Below are positions 9,001 through 16,828 of a DNA stretch of 60,436 nucleotides, piece after piece. This DNA is from an uncultured Bacteroidales bacterium (GTDB lineage: Bacteria > Bacteroidota > Bacteroidia > Bacteroidales > P3), in contig CAMHDJ010000012.1 of assembly GCA_946183915.1 (NCBI GenBank), positions 1 to 60,436 on the forward strand. Reading direction: 5' to 3'. The notes below the pieces were generated by a model that did not search any database, had not been told where the DNA came from, and saw nothing but the letters and a program-made list of their open reading frames with translations. Position numbers and translations under genes: made by a program. Within the stretch, counting starts at the first letter, position 1, and each line of letters opens with the position of its first letter.

Positions 9001-9257
9001 TGCGCCCCGTCCTCATGACCGCCTTCACCACCATCCTCGGCATGATCCCCATGGCCACCTCCACCTCCGAAGGTTCCGAGATGTGGACCACCATGGGCCT
9101 CGTCGTCATCGGCGGTCTCACGGTCTCCACCTTCGTCACCCTCATCGTCGTCCCTGTCCTCTACGGCGTCTTCAACCGCCGCGGCGACCAGGAACGCCTC
9201 GAGAAGATACGCCGCAAGTTCGTATTCATGAACATCAACTTGAATGACAATCAGTAG
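6024..9257 (+). CDS. RND multidrug efflux permease (HAE1/AcrB type)
   Basis: Protein of 1077 residues, the normal size of the AcrB/MdtB/MexF superfamily. It opens with an N-terminal transmembrane helix and KPITTGLIFVAVIVLGLFSLTRLPIDQMPEMDPP, and has GMVVDDAIVVLEN, containing the Asp-Asp pair used for proton relay, in transmembrane helix 4. The second half repeats the plan (GLLGLILLIGIVVKNGIVLVDYIN). It exports substrates from the periplasm/inner membrane using proton influx. It ends in TAG, showing that TAG is an ordinary stop here. Substrates cannot be told from sequence. Confidence 0.96.
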   Translation: MAIYKTAINKPITTGLIFVAVIVLGLFSLTRLPIDQMPEMDPPYVTVMTTYAGANASEIETNITKLVENSLNSVDGLKNITSTSKDNISVVSLEFEWGSDIDEALNDIRSYVDLLYDNLPDGVSRPMILKLNSSAMPIMMYGFTAKESYPGLDRILEDNVVNVLNRVDGIGNITVSGAPERYVYIDLDPKQLDAYGIPLELVGQAISSNNLDLASGTVKMGKEQYQMRVKGEYVESSEIGDIVVTTTGGANSMAALAGGANTGTKQVFVRDLATVRDTIKDLSLDEKINGRDGARLIITKQTGANTVAIAREVKAEMEKIMKTLPPDIEVTLINDGSDNIINAINGLTESIFYALLFVVLVVLVFLGNWRSTLIIALTIPISLVTSFIYLLLADSSLNIISLASLTVAIGMVVDDAIVVLENITKHIERGESPREASIYATNEVWTSVIATTLVLVAVFVPLTMLPGMMGIFMKELGWIVTIVVCVSTTAAITLIPMLSSQMLKEKPFFLTREAREEAEAKQAAKKLTFDKTIGRVFNAVEAWYANVLRWCLGHKRLTMLIAFAFFVVSLLPFLTGRIGMDFMKEQDNGRMSISAELQRGTRIEETLKTARRMEQDIYRILGDDVIVISTSAGSNDDAGMAALFNSTTNNKISMTVRTTKKYERKRTIFEMQEDLRKCFAEYPELVTYQVNLGGGMGGGSNNSLSVEIYGYDFDQTTAFTDELRRRVEKNVRGARDTKVSRDEDRAELKITLDKEKLALHGLNESTVALYVRNRVNGMTAGFLKEDGEEYNIVVRLKEEYRDAISDIEQLSIPTATGRIIKLEELAKVEEYWCPPTIERKNRQRYLTLTVMPYRTSLQELAMGVQAELDQMNIPADIHVDLAGNYKDQQDSTRDMMLLGALILLLVYIVMASQFESFAKPFIIMFSIPFAISGVSLMMFFTSTNIDMIGLLGLILLIGIVVKNGIVLVDYINLMRERGIPLTEAIALSGQSRLRPVLMTAFTTILGMIPMATSTSEGSEMWTTMGLVVIGGLTVSTFVTLIVVPVLYGVFNRRGDQERLEKIRRKFVFMNINLNDNQ

Positions 9258-9366
9258 TTAAGTAGACAGTAGTTAAGTAGTTAAGACAAATCCACCCTCC
9301 ACCGGGCCGACCGCACAAAACGGCACATTCGCCTTAACTACTTGACTACTTACCTCCTTAACTACT
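9253..9366. repeat. Inverted 8-bp-period repeats downstream of the RND permease gene
   Basis: Copies of AGTAGTTA (9253-9284) and their complement CTTAACTA (9332-9366) flank a GC-rich centre, so the intergenic RNA could form a long imperfect hairpin between the permease and the PII-like gene. Confidence 0.7.
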
Positions 9367-9382
9367 AAAAAACACGAAAACA

Positions 9383-9712
9383 ATGAAAAGCATACTCATA
9401 GTCTTCAACCAGGCCAACACCGAGCGCGTGGAGTACATGCTCGACACCCTCGGCATCCAAGGCTTCACCTTCTGGGAGAACGTACAGGGCCGCGGCAGCG
9501 GCGACCTCGGCCGGCAGGCCGAGGCCACTCCCCGCCAACCCGGCGAGCCGCACCGTGGCACCCACACCTGGCCCGAAATGAACAACGCCATCCTCACCGT
9601 CGTCGACGACAGCCGTGTCGACGACCTCCTCACCTCGGTCCGCAAGCTCGACCGCCGCAACGAGGAGGTCGGCATACGCGCCTTCGTATGGAACATCGAA
9701 CAAATCGTATAA
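9383..9712 (+). CDS. PII-like small protein of the efflux operon
   Basis: Protein of 109 residues: MKSILIVFNQANTERVEYMLDTLGIQGFTFWENVQGRGSGDL..., then NNAILTVVDDSRVDDLLTSVRKLDRRNEEVGIRAFVWNIEQIV. The beta-alpha-beta layout, a central loop with GRGSGD (about 37-42) and the closing GIRAFVW strand resemble the ferredoxin-like fold of PII/PII-like proteins. Similar small proteins follow RND operons in other Bacteroidota in my recollection. A regulatory or ligand-sensing role for the pump is inference. It is separated from the permease gene by 125 bp containing inverted repeats. Confidence 0.6.
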   Translation: MKSILIVFNQANTERVEYMLDTLGIQGFTFWENVQGRGSGDLGRQAEATPRQPGEPHRGTHTWPEMNNAILTVVDDSRVDDLLTSVRKLDRRNEEVGIRAFVWNIEQIV

Positions 9713-9732
9713 CAACCAAACAATACAACATC

Positions 9733-10470
9733 ATGAAAAAAGCATTTACCTTTGCCGTCGCGGCATTCATGGCCCTTGGCCTCGCCGCCCAGTCCGTCAC
9801 CGAGACCACCATGCAGGTCGGAGGCCTCACCGTCCCCGCCGCCACCGTCTCCATCCAGAAAAACGCCAAGATGGTGCAGGACGCCATGATCCAGTACCTC
9901 AAGGACGCCAAGCTCAAACCCCAGAAAGACGAGCAGGGCTACTACGTATGCACCAACGCCTTCATCGAGGAGATCGCCATCAACGACATCAACTTCTACA
10001 CCTCGGTCGAGTCGCGCGGAAGCAAGAAGAACCCCGAGGCTGTCGTCACCGTCAGCTCCCTCAGCAGCAACCTCGCCATGAACGATCCCAGCGTCCTCCG
10101 CGAGAATGCCAAGCGCTGGCTCGCCGGCTTCGTCACCTACGTGGACCGCTACGAGGCCAACCTCAACATGCAGGAGCAGCAGGGCAACCTGAAGAAAGCC
10201 GAGAAGGAAGCCGCCAAAGCCGCTGCCGGCGTGGCCGCCATCGACAAGAAGATTGCCAAGAACCAAAAGAAGATCGCCGACAAGGAGAAGGAGATCAAGA
10301 AACTCCAGCAGAAGATCAAAGACTGCGAGAACGACATCAAGAAGCTCAACGCCGACATCGACAAGGCCCAGGGCAAGCGCGGCGACGCCGAGAAGAAGGT
10401 CGAAGCCGCCAACCAGAACGTCAACAACGTTCAGGGCGAAGTGGACCGCTACCGCCAGATGAGCGAGTAG
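9733..10470 (+). CDS. Secreted coiled-coil protein of unknown function
   Basis: Protein of 245 residues. The start at 9733 gives a clean signal peptide (MKKAFTFAVAAFMALGLAAQ); an earlier in-frame ATG at 9688 would bury it. Residues about 25-145 form a mixed domain I do not recognise (TTMQVGGLTVPAATVSIQK ... AIND). From about 145 to the end the protein is an uninterrupted Lys/Glu/Ala heptad coiled coil (KKAEKEAAKAAAGVAAIDKK...). It lies 20 bp after the PII-like gene, so it probably shares the efflux transcript, but nothing ties it to transport. Confidence 0.72.
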   Translation: MKKAFTFAVAAFMALGLAAQSVTETTMQVGGLTVPAATVSIQKNAKMVQDAMIQYLKDAKLKPQKDEQGYYVCTNAFIEEIAINDINFYTSVESRGSKKNPEAVVTVSSLSSNLAMNDPSVLRENAKRWLAGFVTYVDRYEANLNMQEQQGNLKKAEKEAAKAAAGVAAIDKKIAKNQKKIADKEKEIKKLQQKIKDCENDIKKLNADIDKAQGKRGDAEKKVEAANQNVNNVQGEVDRYRQMSE

Positions 10471-10490
10471 TCCTTTCGAGTGGAATGGTG

Positions 10491-10540
10491 AAAGTGGAAA
10501 GTGGAGAACAAAACCGGCACAGTTCTCCACTTTCCACTTT
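10491..10540. terminator. Perfect 19-bp hairpin built from GTGGAAA heptamers
   Basis: Arms at 10491-10509 (AAAGTGGAAAGTGGAGAAC) and 10522-10540 are exact reverse complements around a 12-nt loop; a T-rich run (CATTTTTCC) follows. It lies between convergent genes ending at 10470 and 10589 and could stop transcription from the left. Confidence 0.7.
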
Positions 10541-10588
10541 CATTTTTCCTCTTTCGTCTTTCCACTTTCAGTTTTCCACTTAAATACA

Positions 10589-11311
10589 TCATGCGGCGAA
10601 GATCATCACCGTCCGGTCGATCAGCGTCCGCTTGCCGGGATTGGTGCAGCGGTTGCCCTTGATGGCCGGGTCGAAGAGCGACCCGTCGTCGCGCAGGAAG
10701 ACGCCACACAGCGTGCGCCACTTCTGCCGTTGGCCGCCCGTGCAGTAGATCAAGCCCCGCTTCCAGAGGGTGTCCACCAGGTAGTTCAGTGCGTCGGCGT
10801 CGCCCATCCAGCGCACCCACGGCGCGCGGCTCGTCCGCTCCGCCTCGTTCACCGCGATGCCCAAGCCGCGCCGCAGCGCCGCCTGCTGCTCGGCGTCGCT
10901 GCCGATGTAGCCCATCTGCACCAGCGAGCTGATGGCCGTCCGCACCAGGTCCACCCGCACACCCTGTTGCGCGCCGAGCCACTCAAAATGGCGTGGCGCC
11001 AGCCCCTCGGACGGCATTCGTCGGCCCTCGCCGCCCGACGCTGAATCGACTGTAGTCCCCACGACGGCCTGCACCTCGCGCTCCGCACGCACCAGGGCCG
11101 CCATGCGCTCGGCCGAGCGCATGCACAGCTCCATCCATTCGGGCTCCGCATGCCGCCGCATCAGGCGCAGCCACTCCTGCGCCTGCTCGGCCGGCGACAG
11201 GCCCCGCTCGCACATAACCCGCTGCACCTCAGCCGCATCCAACGACACCACCTGGCCGCAGCATGTCACCATGCCGGCCTTCATAAGCCCTGTTTTTTTG
11301 TAGTCTACCAT
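10589..11311 (-). CDS. Protein of unknown function (240 aa)
   Basis: No family recognised. The protein is soluble, Arg/Ala-rich, with helical segments at 25-80 (LDAAEVQRVMCERGLSPAEQAQEWLRLMRR) and a conserved-looking C-terminal part with aromatic and Gly turns (WVRWMGDADALNYLVDTLWKRGLIYCTGGQ). There is no signal peptide or membrane segment. A TACTTTTG box on the minus strand at 11347-11354 fits a promoter of this phylum. It is divergent from the HTH gene at 11551. Codon usage matches its neighbours, so the reading frame is likely real. Confidence 0.6.
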   Translation of the reverse strand: MVDYKKTGLMKAGMVTCCGQVVSLDAAEVQRVMCERGLSPAEQAQEWLRLMRRHAEPEWMELCMRSAERMAALVRAEREVQAVVGTTVDSASGGEGRRMPSEGLAPRHFEWLGAQQGVRVDLVRTAISSLVQMGYIGSDAEQQAALRRGLGIAVNEAERTSRAPWVRWMGDADALNYLVDTLWKRGLIYCTGGQRQKWRTLCGVFLRDDGSLFDPAIKGNRCTNPGKRTLIDRTVMIFAA

Positions 11312-11346
11312 TGTTCGGGTGTCGCTTTCAACGTTTTTTCCAAGTG

Positions 11347-11354
11347 CAAAAGTA
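11347..11354 (-). promoter_or_regulatory. Bacteroidota -7 box (TACTTTTG)
   Basis: Minus-strand TACTTTTG matches TAnnTTTG, in an AT-rich stretch about 35 bp before the start of the unknown gene at 11311. Confidence 0.55.
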
Positions 11355-11550
11355 GTAATTATTTTTCACTCTTGCAAGAAAATTTAACATTCTGCCCCCC
11401 GTTCGCCCTACGCTCTCCCCCCGCTGCCCCACCCTCGCCCACCCCTTGCCCCGCGGGCCGACACCCCCGGCCCGCCGCGCGAAGAAATCGGAAAAAGATT
11501 GTCGAAGGCATAGTACTTTCGTGGTCGAATTTTTTAAAAACCAATGCCTT

Positions 11551-11994
11551 ATGACAATCGAAGAATTACGTCAAATCATGCATCAGCTCCACCTGGACTA
11601 CGATGCCGACCCGAAGCTCATCTACGTCTTCTACCAGACGCCCGACGGGCTGATCAACAACTTCAGCATCAGCATGCAGCACGCGCGCCAGCGCAACCGC
11701 CAGCCCATGACGCAGGCCCAGCTGGCCGACCTCATGCAGCAGTACCCCGACACCAAGGGGTCGACCATCATGGCCGTCGACCACCCCAAGGAGGGCCTCA
11801 CCCAGTGGATGGAGACCGCCGAGGTGTGCCGGCGGCTCGACATCTGCCCGCGCACGCTGCGCCGCTGGGTGCAGCGCGGCTGCCTCCACCCCGCCCATCT
11901 CGGGCGGCGCGTCTACTACGACCCCGCCGAGGTCGAGGCCTTCCTCCGCTCCAACCGCCGCATGGAGAGCGGCCGCCTCGACGCCGTCGGCTGA
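11551..11994 (+). CDS. Helix-turn-helix DNA-binding protein
   Basis: Protein of 147 residues with start ATG 11551 (MTIEELRQ); an in-frame upstream extension runs through low-complexity GC-rich sequence and was rejected. Residues about 90-140 form a MerR/excisionase-type winged HTH: WMETAEVCRRLDICPRTLRRWVQRGCLHPAHLGRRVYYDPAEVEAFL, with the typical TAEVCRRL helix, LRRW recognition helix and RRVYY wing. The N-terminal 75 residues are not recognised. Such domains occur in excisionases and small regulators of mobile elements, but no integrase is nearby. Possibly a regulator of the divergent gene at 10589; that is inference. Confidence 0.72.
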   Translation: MTIEELRQIMHQLHLDYDADPKLIYVFYQTPDGLINNFSISMQHARQRNRQPMTQAQLADLMQQYPDTKGSTIMAVDHPKEGLTQWMETAEVCRRLDICPRTLRRWVQRGCLHPAHLGRRVYYDPAEVEAFLRSNRRMESGRLDAVG

Positions 11995-12032
11995 CCCCGC
12001 CCCGCCGGCACCCCTCCCCCACGGCCGCTCCA

Positions 12033-12135
12033 GCCCCCTGAAACCCTGTCTCCTCCCTGATGGCTCCCTGATGACTCCCTGATGACTCTCTTAAAACCAG
12101 CGTGAAATCCTTGCCCTGCAAGCGTTTTGCAAGAT
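12033..12135. repeat. Partial copy of the dispersed composite repeat element
   Basis: Contains the 11-bp units CCCTGATGACT, the motif CTCTTAAAACCAG and ATCCTTGCCCTG...AAGCGTTTTGC also seen at 17830-17960, 31580-31705 and 44108-44230. The palindrome-bearing part is missing. It occupies part of the 456-bp gap before the gene at 12451. Confidence 0.8.
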
Positions 12136-12236
12136 CGGCAGCGAGGTTGCACCCCTTTTCGACCCCTATCGCAGTGGTGCTCAGCGCGTTGCAAAGGTCG
12201 CCAAAGAGCCGGAATTTGCGGTTATGTTAAATAGGA

Positions 12237-12258
12237 TTTTTCCGGCATGGCCGAAAAA
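12237..12258. terminator. Small hairpin flanked by T and A runs
   Basis: TTTTTCCGGC ATG GCCGAAAAA forms a short, bulged, bidirectional terminator-like hairpin. It lies in the gap between the HTH gene and the DUF6266-like gene; the remaining sequence to 12450 shows only a weak TATATTGG box near 12370. Confidence 0.45.
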
Positions 12259-12450
12259 GGGGTCGGCGGGCAGGGGGGCGAGCGGACAGCTCGAGCGGAC
12301 AGTTGCGGACAGGAGCGGAAAGTTGCAGACTCTAGCGCGCTATTTTCGCCTTTTCGCCAAAATGGCCTTATATTGGAGGGTGTCCAGTCGCGACAAAAGG
12401 GACACAAAACAACAGTTACAAACCTTCTAACGAAAGAAAGGAAACAAGCA

Positions 12451-13104
12451 ATGAGTAAAAACACAAAAGGATTCATGGGTGATCAGATCGGTAAGTTGGG
12501 CCCCGCCGTGGGTCGTCGCTGGAAAGGTCTGATGGTCTACAGCGCCTACCAGGCCTTCGTCCACAACCCCAAGACCCTGCCGCAGGTGAAAACCCGCGCC
12601 AAGTTCGCCGTCCTCGGCCGGCTGGGCGGCGCCTTCCTGAAGCCCATCCGCTTCGGCTTCGCCCGCCAGGCCGCCAAAAACAACACCGAGATCGGAGTCT
12701 TCGTCATGAAGAACTACGACAACGTGATGGTCAGCGCCTCCGGCGCCGTGCAGGTGGCCTACGACGAGATCGTCCTCTCGCAGGGCAAGCGCAACAACGT
12801 GCTCTTCGGAGCCCTCGACTGGTCCACGCCGCAGAAGGTCGTCGTCCCCATCGTCTCGCCCAACAGCGACACCGAGAACCCGATGACCGACCGCGTGGTG
12901 CTGGTGGCCTACTGCCCCGACCTGCAGCAGTGCCTCACCAGCGAGCTCACCGAGACCCGCACCTCGTCCGACGTGCAGGTGAAGTACCCCGCCGCCTGGG
13001 CCACCTCCACGGTCCACGTCTGGGGCTTCGTGATCCCCGCCGTCGACAGCGTCAGCAAGCTCGCCAGCGACAGCATCTACCTCGGCAGCGGTACCGCCGC
13101 CTGA
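12451..13104 (+). CDS. DUF6266-like family protein
   Basis: Protein of 217 residues starting at ATG 12451 (MSKNTKGFMGDQIGKLGPAVGRRWKGLMVYSAYQ). The opening G..GKLG.AVGR.WKG... followed by a run of repeats of hydrophobic beta strands (VMVSASGAVQVAYDEIVLSQG, VLVAYCPDLQQC) matches the Bacteroidota-restricted DUF6266 family in my recollection. Function unknown; the family is often found as scattered single genes. A longer in-frame start at 12247 would run through a repeat and hairpin and was rejected. A strong hairpin terminator follows. Confidence 0.65.
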   Translation: MSKNTKGFMGDQIGKLGPAVGRRWKGLMVYSAYQAFVHNPKTLPQVKTRAKFAVLGRLGGAFLKPIRFGFARQAAKNNTEIGVFVMKNYDNVMVSASGAVQVAYDEIVLSQGKRNNVLFGALDWSTPQKVVVPIVSPNSDTENPMTDRVVLVAYCPDLQQCLTSELTETRTSSDVQVKYPAAWATSTVHVWGFVIPAVDSVSKLASDSIYLGSGTAA

Positions 13105-13114
13105 CACTCCCCTG

Positions 13115-13151
13115 CAAAAAAAGAGGGCCCCATGGCTGGGGCCCTCTTTTT
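13115..13151. terminator. Bidirectional rho-independent terminator
   Basis: An 11-bp perfect stem (13122-13132 with 13137-13147, loop TGGC), preceded by seven A and followed by five T, lies between the convergent DUF6266-like gene and rho. Confidence 0.92.
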
Positions 13152-13167
13152 GTTTGCCGCGTGCGGC

Positions 13168-15003
13168 TCACTTGTCCATCGTGTACAGGTACTCCTCGTT
13201 GTCGCGTGTGTTGCGCAGGGTCTTCTGCAGGAACTCCATGGCCTCGATGGGCGTGAGGTCGGTCAGGTGGTTGCGCAGCACCACACTCCGCGCCAGCAGG
13301 TCGGGACGCACCAGCAGGTCGTCGCGTCGCGTGCTCGACGCCACCAGGTCGATGGCCGGATAGATGCGCTTGTTGCTCAGCTTGCGGTCCAGCTGCAGCT
13401 CCATGTTGCCCGTGCCCTTGAACTCCTCAAAGATCACATCGTCCATCTTCGAGCCCGTCTCGGTGAGGGCTGTGGCGATGATCGTCAGGCTGCCGCCGCC
13501 CTCAATGTTGCGCGCCGCGCCGAAGAAACGCTTGGGTTTCTGCAGCGCGTTGGCCTCCACGCCGCCGCTGAGCACCTTGCCGCTGGCAGGCTGCACCGTG
13601 TTGTAGGCGCGCGCCAGGCGCGTGATGCTGTCGAGCACTATCATCACGTCGTGCCCACACTCGGTCAGGCGCTTGGCCTTCTCCAGCACGATGTTGGCGA
13701 TGCGCACGTGGCGGTCGGCCGGCTCGTCGAAGGTCGAGGCGATCACCTCCGCCTTGACCGAGCGCTGCATGTCGGTGACCTCCTCGGGGCGCTCGTCGAT
13801 CAGCAGCACCATCAGGTACACCTCCGGGTGGTTGTAAGCGATAGCGTTGGCCACCTCCTTCAGCAGGGTGGTCTTGCCGGTCTTGGGCTGGGCCACGATC
13901 AGGCCGCGCTGACCTTTTCCGATGGGGGTGAAAAGATCGATAATACGGGTCGAAAGGGTCTCCTGCGGGTGACCCGTCAGCTTGAACTTCTGGTCGGGGA
14001 AGAGCGGCGTGAGGCTCTCGAAGGGGATGCGGTCACGGATTCGCTCGGGACTCAACCCGTTGATCTCCATAATCTTCACCATCGGGAAGAACTTGTCTCC
14101 CTCGCGCGGGGGGCGCACCGTGCCGCGAATGGTGTCGCCCGTCTTCAAGCCATAGTTGCGGATCTGCTGCGGCGAAATGTAGATATCGTCCGGGCTCGAG
14201 AGGTAATTGTAGTCGCTCGAGCGGAGGAAACCGTAGCCGTCCGGCACCATCTCCAGCACGCCTTCGGCCTCGATGATGCCTTGATCCTCGGCCTTGCTGT
14301 GCTCGTTCCGCAGTTGCTTCTGGTTCTCCTGCCGTTTGACGGCGGGAGCCTCTTGGGTCGAGGGCTTGGCTTCGGCCGGCTGAGGCTTGGCCTCGGGGGC
14401 CGGATCGGCCGGTGCAGGGCGGGCCTCAACCGCCTTGGCGGCGGCCACCGCCTCCGGCTTCTCTTCTGCCTTCTCCTGATCGGTGGCAGCCTCTACCGGC
14501 TGTGGATTCTTGCGAGGGCGGCCGCGCTTGCGCTTCTGGGGTGCCGTTGCCGCGGCCTCAGTCGCCGCCATCGGCACCTCTTGGGCTTCCGTCTTCGGCT
14601 GCTCGGGGTCGGACATACGGGTGAGCGGGCGCAGATCGGGCACCGTCGGTACGACTGGCACCTCGATATGCGGGGTGTCGACCCGCGGCGTCTCGGCCGC
14701 TTCGGCCACTTCGGGCGCAGGCTTCTCCTTTTCGTTGTTCTCTTTACGCTTGTGCACCTGCGGATTCTTCACCGACGACTCGGCCAGCAGCTGTGGCTTC
14801 ATGTGCTGGCGACGGCGGGGCTGCTGCTCGCGTGCGGCGTCGGCAGCCTTCTCCGCTGGGGTCGGATTGGCGGCTTGATGATCAAGGATGTGGTAAATGA
14901 GATCTTGTTGTTCCAGGCGATTGGCTCGGTTGATGCCCATCTGCTTGGCTATATCGATGAGCTCGATAAGGGCTTTGTTCTCCAGTTCGGTCTTGCTGAA
15001 CAT
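13168..15003 (-). CDS. rho: Transcription termination factor Rho with extended N-terminal insertion
   Basis: Protein of 611 residues against about 420 in E. coli. Residues 1-45 are the Rho N-domain ([13 protein letters not shown]...). Residues about 48-238 are a disordered, Ala/Pro/Glu/Lys-rich insertion with an AT-hook-like [10 protein letters not shown] at 157-166. The RNA-binding cold-shock fold follows ([21 protein letters not shown]), then the Walker A AQPKTGKT at 371-378 and the hexameric ATPase core. It terminates transcription and aids transcript surveillance. A minus-strand TATTTTTG box lies at 15118-15125. Long Rho insertions are common in Bacteroidota; this one is on the long side. 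Confidence 0.96.
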   Translation of the reverse strand: MFSKTELENKALIELIDIAKQMGINRANRLEQQDLIYHILDHQAANPTPAEKAADAAREQQPRRRQHMKPQLLAESSVKNPQVHKRKENNEKEKPAPEVAEAAETPRVDTPHIEVPVVPTVPDLRPLTRMSDPEQPKTEAQEVPMAATEAAATAPQKRKRGRPRKNPQPVEAATDQEKAEEKPEAVAAAKAVEARPAPADPAPEAKPQPAEAKPSTQEAPAVKRQENQKQLRNEHSKAEDQGIIEAEGVLEMVPDGYGFLRSSDYNYLSSPDDIYISPQQIRNYGLKTGDTIRGTVRPPREGDKFFPMVKIMEINGLSPERIRDRIPFESLTPLFPDQKFKLTGHPQETLSTRIIDLFTPIGKGQRGLIVAQPKTGKTTLLKEVANAIAYNHPEVYLMVLLIDERPEEVTDMQRSVKAEVIASTFDEPADRHVRIANIVLEKAKRLTECGHDVMIVLDSITRLARAYNTVQPASGKVLSGGVEANALQKPKRFFGAARNIEGGGSLTIIATALTETGSKMDDVIFEEFKGTGNMELQLDRKLSNKRIYPAIDLVASSTRRDDLLVRPDLLARSVVLRNHLTDLTPIEAMEFLQKTLRNTRDNEEYLYTMDK

Positions 15004-15117
15004 ATTTTTGCTATTATAGGCTAGTAGGTCTTTCTCTTGTTTTCTTAACGATATTGATTTGGATTTCAGGACTCTTACGCAGCTTCACACCGCCATGATC
15101 CCTGACTTTTGACAATG

Positions 15118-15125
15118 CAAAAATA
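15118..15125 (-). promoter_or_regulatory. rho promoter -7 box (TATTTTTG)
   Basis: Minus-strand TATTTTTG followed by CA, about 115 bp upstream of the rho ATG, leaving a leader long enough for autoregulation. Confidence 0.65.
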
Positions 15126-15177
15126 CACATTTTTCGCCAATTGGTGAAAAAAAATCATGGGTATTAATATTTTTTTG

Positions 15178-15185
15178 TAATTTTG
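15178..15185 (+). promoter_or_regulatory. gcvH promoter -7 box (TAATTTTG)
   Basis: TAATTTTG followed by CAC, about 50 bp upstream of the gcvH ATG, in AT-rich sequence shared with the divergent rho promoter. Confidence 0.7.
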
Positions 15186-15234
15186 CACTCTCGATTATAA
15201 AGGAAAATATTAACTTATAAAATAACGTAAGAAC

Positions 15235-15612
15235 ATGAACATTCCCGCAAATCTGAAGTACACCCAGGATGACGAATGGGTGCGTATCGAGGGCGAATTC
15301 GCCTTTGTTGGTATCACCGACTACGCCCAGCACGAGCTTGGCGACATCGTCTTTGTGGACGTCACCTGCGAAGGCGACACCGTCGAGGCCGGCGAGGCCT
15401 TCGGTAGCGTCGAGGCTGTGAAGACTGTGGCCGACCTGCTGATGCCCGTCAAGGGCGAGGTGGTGGAGTTCAACGCCGCCCTCGAGGATGCCAGCGCCAT
15501 CAACAACGACCCCTACGGCGCCGGTTGGATCATCAAGGTGAAGCCCGAGAACATGGCCGACATCGCCGCCCTGCTGGACGCCGAAGCCTACAAGGCCAAG
15601 ATCGGTGCCTAA
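15235..15612 (+). CDS. gcvH: Glycine cleavage system H protein
   Basis: Protein of 125 residues with the full H-protein fold: [13 protein letters not shown] at 8-20, [18 protein letters not shown] at 26-43 and the lipoylation site [15 protein letters not shown], with K63 as the lipoyl-lysine. The H protein shuttles the methylamine of glycine between the P, T and L proteins. None of those partners is adjacent here, so gcvH is expressed alone, from its own promoter and with its own terminator at 15636. Confidence 0.96.
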   Translation: MNIPANLKYTQDDEWVRIEGEFAFVGITDYAQHELGDIVFVDVTCEGDTVEAGEAFGSVEAVKTVADLLMPVKGEVVEFNAALEDASAINNDPYGAGWIIKVKPENMADIAALLDAEAYKAKIGA

Positions 15613-15635
15613 ACCCGACTGAACGAAAAAGGAGA

Positions 15636-15661
15636 GCCGCCCCGTCCGGGGCGGCTTTTTT
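15636..15661 (+). terminator. gcvH rho-independent terminator
   Basis: Stem GCCGCCCC / GGGGCGGC (15636-15643 with 15648-15655, loop GTCC) followed by six T. Confidence 0.93.
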
Positions 15662-15689
15662 GTTGGATGAAGACTGCGGAAAAAGGAAA

Positions 15690-15715
15690 GCCGCTCCCGA
15701 CGGGAGCGGCTTTTT
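15690..15715. terminator. Second terminator, probably serving ilvE from the other strand
   Basis: Stem GCCGCTCCC / GGGAGCGGC (15690-15698 with 15702-15710) with T5 on the right and an A-rich run on the left. It sits between the convergent gcvH and ilvE genes. Confidence 0.88.
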
Positions 15716-15733
15716 CTGTGTGTCAGCCGTGGA

Positions 15734-16747
15734 TTAGTCCATGATGGTGTTCCAACCGTGCTTGTCCTCGGCCTCGCCGAGCTGGATGGCGCGGAGGGCG
15801 TTGTAGAGCTTAGTGCTGTAGGGACCGGGCTCCTTGCCGAAGACGTAGCTCTTGCCGGTCTCGGGGTCGTCGAGGCGCTCGATGGGGCTGATGACGGCAG
15901 CGGTGCCGCAAGCGCCGGCCTCCTGGAAGGTGGCGAGCTCTTCAACGGCGATCGGGCGACGCTCCACTTTCATGCCCATATCCTCAGCCAGCTGCATGAG
16001 GCTCTTGTTGGTGATGGAGGGCAGGATGGAAGTGCTCTTCGGGGTGACGTAGGTGCCGTCCTTGATGCCGAAGAAGTTGGCAGCGCCAGCCTCGTCGACG
16101 TACTTCTTCTCCTTGGCGTCGAGGTAGAACTCGCAGGCATACTGGCCGCCATGGCAAGCCTCGACGTGGGCCTTCAGGCTGGCAGCGTAGTTGCCGCCCA
16201 CCTTGTAGACGCCGGTGCCGAGCGGGGCGGAGCGGTCGTACTTGCGGGTGATGACGTAGGGGTTGGCCTTGAAGCCGCCCTTGAAGTAGGGTCCCACGGG
16301 GGTGACGAAGATCAGGAAGAGGTACTCGTCGGCGGGTTTGACACCCACGGTGATGCCGGTGCCGATCAGCAGCGGGCGCAGGTAGAGGCTGGCGCCGGTG
16401 CCGTAGGGCGGAATGAACTTCTCGTTGAGCTTGATGACTTTCTTGCACATCTCGACGAACTTCTCGGTCGAGAGCTCGGGCATCATGATGCCGCGGCAGG
16501 TGCTCTGCAGACGCTCGGCGTTGGCTTCGGGACGGAAGATGCGGATCTTGCCATCCTTGCAGCGGTAGGCCTTCAGGCCTTCGAAGGCTTCCTGGCCGTA
16601 GTGCAGGCTGGAGGCCGCCATGTGCATCTCGATATGTTCGGACGAGGAAACCTCGATCTCACCCCACTGGCCGTTGCGGAACCAGCAGCGCACGTTGTAG
16701 TCCGTTTTTACGTAACCAAACGGAAGGTTTTGCCAATCTATGTTCAT
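15734..16747 (-). CDS. ilvE: Branched-chain amino acid aminotransferase
   Basis: Fold-type IV PLP enzyme of 337 residues. Signature segments: LHYGQEAFEGLKAYR (48-62), FRPEANAERL (71-80) and GTGVYKVGGNYAAS with the Schiff-base Lys K182, then EAGAANFFGIKDG and QEAGACGTAAVISPI. It interconverts Leu/Ile/Val with their 2-oxo acids. It belongs to the longer (about 340 aa) group of BCATs. It stands alone between two terminator/promoter boundaries, with a minus-strand TATATTTG box at 16793-16800. Confidence 0.95.
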   Translation of the reverse strand: MNIDWQNLPFGYVKTDYNVRCWFRNGQWGEIEVSSSEHIEMHMAASSLHYGQEAFEGLKAYRCKDGKIRIFRPEANAERLQSTCRGIMMPELSTEKFVEMCKKVIKLNEKFIPPYGTGASLYLRPLLIGTGITVGVKPADEYLFLIFVTPVGPYFKGGFKANPYVITRKYDRSAPLGTGVYKVGGNYAASLKAHVEACHGGQYACEFYLDAKEKKYVDEAGAANFFGIKDGTYVTPKSTSILPSITNKSLMQLAEDMGMKVERRPIAVEELATFQEAGACGTAAVISPIERLDDPETGKSYVFGKEPGPYSTKLYNALRAIQLGEAEDKHGWNTIMD

Positions 16748-16792
16748 GTTTGTCAGTTTATTATTAATATTATTACTTTATTTTAGATTGGG

Positions 16793-16800
16793 CAAATATA
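16793..16800 (-). promoter_or_regulatory. ilvE promoter -7 box (TATATTTG)
   Basis: Minus-strand TATATTTG about 45 bp before the ilvE ATG, preceded by an AT-rich stretch. Confidence 0.7.
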
Positions 16801-16828
16801 CGAAATAAAAAGAAATTCTGAAAAAAAA

